Shown here piece after piece: positions 14,951 through 17,352 of a stretch of 17,352 bases of DNA (positions within the stretch are counted from its first letter, which is position 1; every line of letters begins with the position of its first letter). The position numbers and the translations under genes are program-made. Origin of the DNA: DASSWB01 sp035705495 (GTDB lineage Bacteria; Bacteroidota; Bacteroidia; Flavobacteriales; Flavobacteriaceae); NCBI GenBank assembly GCA_035705495.1, contig DASSWB010000112.1, forward strand, positions 1 to 17,352, read 5' to 3'. The notes beneath the pieces are model-generated. The model was not told where the DNA came from, did no database searches, and saw only the letters and a list, made by a program, of their open reading frames with translations.

Positions 14951-16279
14951 TTACTGCATTCCCTTCATCATCTGCATCATTTTGCGGCCTCCACCGCCTT
15001 GCATCATTTTCATCATTTTGCCCATTTGTCCGAATTGCTTCAATAACTGGTTCACCTGTTGGACTGAAGTTCCCGAACCTGTACCTATTCTCTTTTTTCT
15101 GCTCGAATTGATAATTTGTGGTTTGGATCGTTCTTCAGGCGTCATGGCATAGATAATCGCTTCAATGTGTTTAAAAGCGTCATCATCGATATCCACATTC
15201 TTCAACATTTTTCCAGCTCCAGGAATCATTCCCATCAAATCTTTCATGGAACCCATTTTTTTGATCTGTTGAAGCTGATTCAAGAAATCGTCAAAACCGA
15301 ATTGATCCTTTGCAATTTTCTTCTGAAGTTTGCGTGCTTCCTCTTCGTCATATTGTTCCTGCGCTCTTTCCACAAGGGAAACAACATCTCCCATTCCCAG
15401 AATCCTGTCGGCCATCCGTGACGGATAGAAAACATCTATCGCATCCATTTTTTCACCGGTACCAATAAATTTTATTGGTTTGTTTACTACGGATTTGATT
15501 GAAATTGCCGCACCACCTCTGGTATCACCATCAAGTTTGGTGAGTACAACTCCGTCAAAATTCAATCGGTCGTTAAAAGCTTTTGCTGTATTCACAGCAT
15601 CTTGCCCCGTCATGGAATCGACCACAAAAAGAGTTTCCTGTGGCTGAATGGCTTTATGAATTTTGGATATTTCCTCCATCATTGCCTCGTCAACAGCAAG
15701 TCGACCAGCGGTATCCACAATTACAACATTATTTCCGTTCTGTTTGGCTTGGGCAATCGCGGCTTTTGCAATAGCAACCGGATCCATATTTCCTTCTTCG
15801 CTATAAACCTCAACACCAATTTGATCCCCTACAACATGTAATTGGTTTATTGCCGCCGGACGGTAAACATCACAGGCAACAAGCAATGGATTTTTGGATT
15901 TTTTTGTTTTTAAAAAATTCGCCAGTTTTCCCGAGAAAGTCGTTTTACCACTACCCTGTAAACCGGACATTAGAATAACAGACGGATTTCCCGATAAATT
16001 GATCCCTTCGGCATCGCCCCCCATTAGTTCGGTGAGTTCGTCTTTCACTAACTTCACCATCAATTGTCCAGGTTTCAAAGCGGTTAGAACATTTTGTCCC
16101 AATGCTTTTTCTTTTACCGTGGCAGTAAATTCCTTGGCTATTTTGTAATTGACATCGGCATCAACCAACGCACGGCGGACTTCTTTAAGTGTTTCTGCAA
16201 CATTAATTTCAGTAATCTGCCCATGTCCTTTTAAAACATGTAAGGCACTATCTAACTTTTCACTTAAACTATCAAACAT
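14951..16279 (-). CDS. ffh: Signal recognition particle protein Ffh (SRP54)
   Basis: Ffh is a GTPase that, with 4.5S RNA, binds hydrophobic signal sequences on ribosomes and delivers them to FtsY and SecYEG. The 442-residue product has the N domain (1-90, with LKEVRRALVDADVNY) and the G domain with P-loop GLQGSGKTT at 106-114. Further G-domain motifs are DVYRPAA at 137-143, DTAGR at 189-193, TKLDGD at 247-252 and FIGTGEKMDAID near 271-282. The M domain begins near 325. It contains the RNA-binding helix SSRKKRIGTGSG at 392-403 and a Met/Gly-rich tail (MMKMMQGGGGRKMMQMMKG) that fits the flexible signal-binding groove. Length is normal and the ATG is at the expected N-terminus. A TAnnTTTG box lies 41 nt upstream. 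The SRP RNA gene is not in the window. Confidence 0.97.
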   Translation of the reverse strand: MFDSLSEKLDSALHVLKGHGQITEINVAETLKEVRRALVDADVNYKIAKEFTATVKEKALGQNVLTALKPGQLMVKLVKDELTELMGGDAEGINLSGNPSVILMSGLQGSGKTTFSGKLANFLKTKKSKNPLLVACDVYRPAAINQLHVVGDQIGVEVYSEEGNMDPVAIAKAAIAQAKQNGNNVVIVDTAGRLAVDEAMMEEISKIHKAIQPQETLFVVDSMTGQDAVNTAKAFNDRLNFDGVVLTKLDGDTRGGAAISIKSVVNKPIKFIGTGEKMDAIDVFYPSRMADRILGMGDVVSLVERAQEQYDEEEARKLQKKIAKDQFGFDDFLNQLQQIKKMGSMKDLMGMIPGAGKMLKNVDIDDDAFKHIEAIIYAMTPEERSKPQIINSSRKKRIGTGSGTSVQQVNQLLKQFGQMGKMMKMMQGGGGRKMMQMMKGMQ

Positions 16280-16319
16280 AATCTGCTATTAATTTTATTT
16301 CATTCAAAATGAAGGAGTG

Positions 16320-16349
16320 CAAATTTAATGATTTTAAAATTCAGGTGAA
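16320..16349 (-). promoter_or_regulatory. Probable ffh promoter
   Basis: On the minus strand TAAATTTG (16327-16320) exactly matches the TAnnTTTG element. A TTC, one mismatch from TTG, lies 19 nt upstream at 16349-16347. Transcription would start about 35 nt before the ffh ATG. Confidence 0.5.
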
Positions 16350-16390
16350 AGAGTATTTTTGTTCATCACTTTTCCTTTTTCATTTGCTCC

Positions 16391-16433
16391 AAAAAATGAA
16401 AAATGACCGCCAATTTCTCGACAGCCATTTTTC
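16391..16433 (-). terminator. Candidate intrinsic terminator of the T9SS cargo gene
   Basis: On the minus strand GAAAAATG (16433-16426) pairs perfectly with CATTTTTC (16405-16398), and a run of six T follows at 16396-16391. It lies 22 nt after the stop of the cargo gene and before the ffh promoter. The loop is long (20 nt) and the stem AT-rich, so strength is doubtful. A second, overlapping 10-bp pairing (16376-16385 with 16394-16403) competes with it. Confidence 0.4.
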
Positions 16434-16454
16434 CGAACTCAACTAAACCTCACT

Positions 16455-17352
16455 TTACTTTTTAATAAGTTTTTTTACAATCTCATTTCCTTCTACGGAA
16501 TAAATTTTCATGAAATACATTCCTTCCGGAAAATTACTTATATCAATATCGTTTTCAGACTGTTGTTGAAGTAGTTTCTGCCCTGTGATCGAATAAATTT
16601 CAATTCGCTGAATTTCGATACCATTCCCCGCGGAAATATTTACCATTCTGTTTGAGGGATTCGGATATATTTTGATGCTGTTTTCCAGATTGAAAAAATC
16701 GGTTGACATTGTAGTTTCGACAATTTCGGTACTGGCGACGTTGGTTATGATCGGTTGGTTGAAATCGAAATAAATCGCCGCGTCACCATCTATAATATCA
16801 CCAACCACGACATCATCTTTCGGTTTTATTTTATAAACAATATAACCATTGCTTCCTTCCTCATCTGCATCTTCATGAGGCAGTTCAATTCCTTCGAAAA
16901 TGAATTCCACAAAATTATCGTTGGTGATCTGCACGCTATAATCATGACTCGCCGAAACCATTCGCATACTGTCCCAATTCAGTTTTTCATTCAAGGTATC
17001 GGTAACCACAACATTCACTGCAGAAGCTGTCCCAGTATTTTGAAACCTGATCATATAGTGCAAATATTCATCGGCATTTTCAATTGCAATTTCAGAGCCT
17101 TCCAAGACGGTTTTATCGTTGGGGTCAAAGGAATTAATCACTTCCTGAAAATAGGAAACCGAATTATTTTCCGGAGTATAATCGTCTGTATCTGGAGTAA
17201 TCTCCACATTAAAAACAAGTTCGTCACCCAAATTCACTGTAGGTGGCGGAAAATTCAACATTTCAATATGAATTTCTCGATTTTGAAGTGGTTCCAAATT
17301 TTCAAATTGAAAAGTCAGCGTATTTGTGGTTGAAGCATTTTCAGAGGGAACA
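16455..17352 (-). CDS. Secreted T9SS cargo protein with type A sorting domain (C-terminal part)
   Basis: The minus-strand frame is open from the window edge to the stop, giving 298 visible residues; the N-terminus is outside. The central part contains the block SFDPNDKTVLEG followed by YLHYMIRFQNTGTASAVNVVVTD, an Ig-like or DUF11-related repeat domain (DUF7619 type, named from memory) seen in large Bacteroidota surface proteins. It closes with AIYFDFNQPIITN. The last 75 or so residues form a type IX sorting signal: IKIYPNPSNRMVNIS, then IEIYSITGQKLLQ, then FPEGMYFMKI and a basic end VKKLIKK. The protein should pass Sec and then the T9SS, which cleaves this domain and anchors or releases the cargo. 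What the missing part does (enzyme or adhesin) cannot be seen. A TTG at 17297 is not a credible start because the frame continues upstream. Confidence 0.9.
   Translation of the reverse strand, partial: VPSENASTTNTLTFQFENLEPLQNREIHIEMLNFPPPTVNLGDELVFNVEITPDTDDYTPENNSVSYFQEVINSFDPNDKTVLEGSEIAIENADEYLHYMIRFQNTGTASAVNVVVTDTLNEKLNWDSMRMVSASHDYSVQITNDNFVEFIFEGIELPHEDADEEGSNGYIVYKIKPKDDVVVGDIIDGDAAIYFDFNQPIITNVASTEIVETTMSTDFFNLENSIKIYPNPSNRMVNISAGNGIEIQRIEIYSITGQKLLQQQSENDIDISNFPEGMYFMKIYSVEGNEIVKKLIKK

Noticed and set aside
15116..15421. Plus-strand open frame of about 100 codons inside ffh
   Set aside because: Antisense shadow of a well-conserved gene, with no recognisable motif. The same holds for the other frames opposite secDF, gyrB, mdh and the DUF6588-like genes.
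1..17352. Mobile elements, CRISPR arrays, tRNA or rRNA genes, defence islands
   Set aside because: No transposase or integrase motifs, repeated spacers, cloverleaf sequences or terminal repeats were noticed. Gene content is ordinary core chromosome.

Overview
The window looks like a chromosomal segment from a marine-type member of the Flavobacteriaceae (phylum Bacteroidota). The evidence is: AT-rich DNA; a fused SecDF of about 990 residues; a C-terminal type IX secretion (T9SS) sorting domain; lipoproteins with the acidic post-cysteine signal seen in this phylum; and promoter-like boxes of the form TAnnTTTG, the Bacteroidota -7 element, upstream of secDF, gyrB, queE and ffh. Genus cannot be fixed from the sequence alone.

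Layout. 1-1501 (+): a possible tail of an upstream gene, then lgt (prolipoprotein diacylglyceryl transferase) overlapping by 4 nt a DUF192 lipoprotein gene. A strong bidirectional terminator (1551-1576) separates these from a long minus-strand block, read right to left: queE (10709-10077), gyrB (9864-7924), two tandem paralogous exported proteins that both start with TTG (7864-6854 and 6821-5853), mdh (5747-4821) and secDF (4565-1599). Divergent from queE are a probable surface lipoprotein of unknown function (10838-11395) and rluF (11435-12157, GTG start). A compact plus-strand set follows: a small DUF7218/Rho-N-like protein (12286-12522), an AI-2E/PerM-family membrane protein (12583-13605) and a YkvA/DUF1232 membrane protein (13617-14030). 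The last gene runs 15 nt into folD on the opposite strand. ffh and folD (16279-14016, minus) form a second housekeeping pair. At the right edge is the C-terminal part of a large secreted T9SS cargo protein.

Functional themes. Envelope biogenesis dominates: Ffh targets nascent membrane proteins, SecDF helps drive Sec export, Lgt lipidates lipoproteins, and several neighbours (two lipoproteins, two signal-peptide proteins, one T9SS cargo) are clients of these pathways. The rest is core metabolism and information processing: MDH in the TCA cycle, FolD in one-carbon metabolism, QueE in queuosine/preQ0 synthesis, RluF in 23S rRNA modification and GyrB in DNA supercoiling.

No tRNA, rRNA, CRISPR array, insertion sequence, prophage or defence system was seen, and no intergenic gap exceeds about 255 nt. 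I found no convincing undescribed multi-gene system. The items most worth checking are local: a perfect 20-bp dyad abutting the gyrB -7 box, the shared TTG starts of the tandem paralogues, a near-leaderless queE promoter, and a hairpin that covers the ribosome binding site of the DUF7218 gene.
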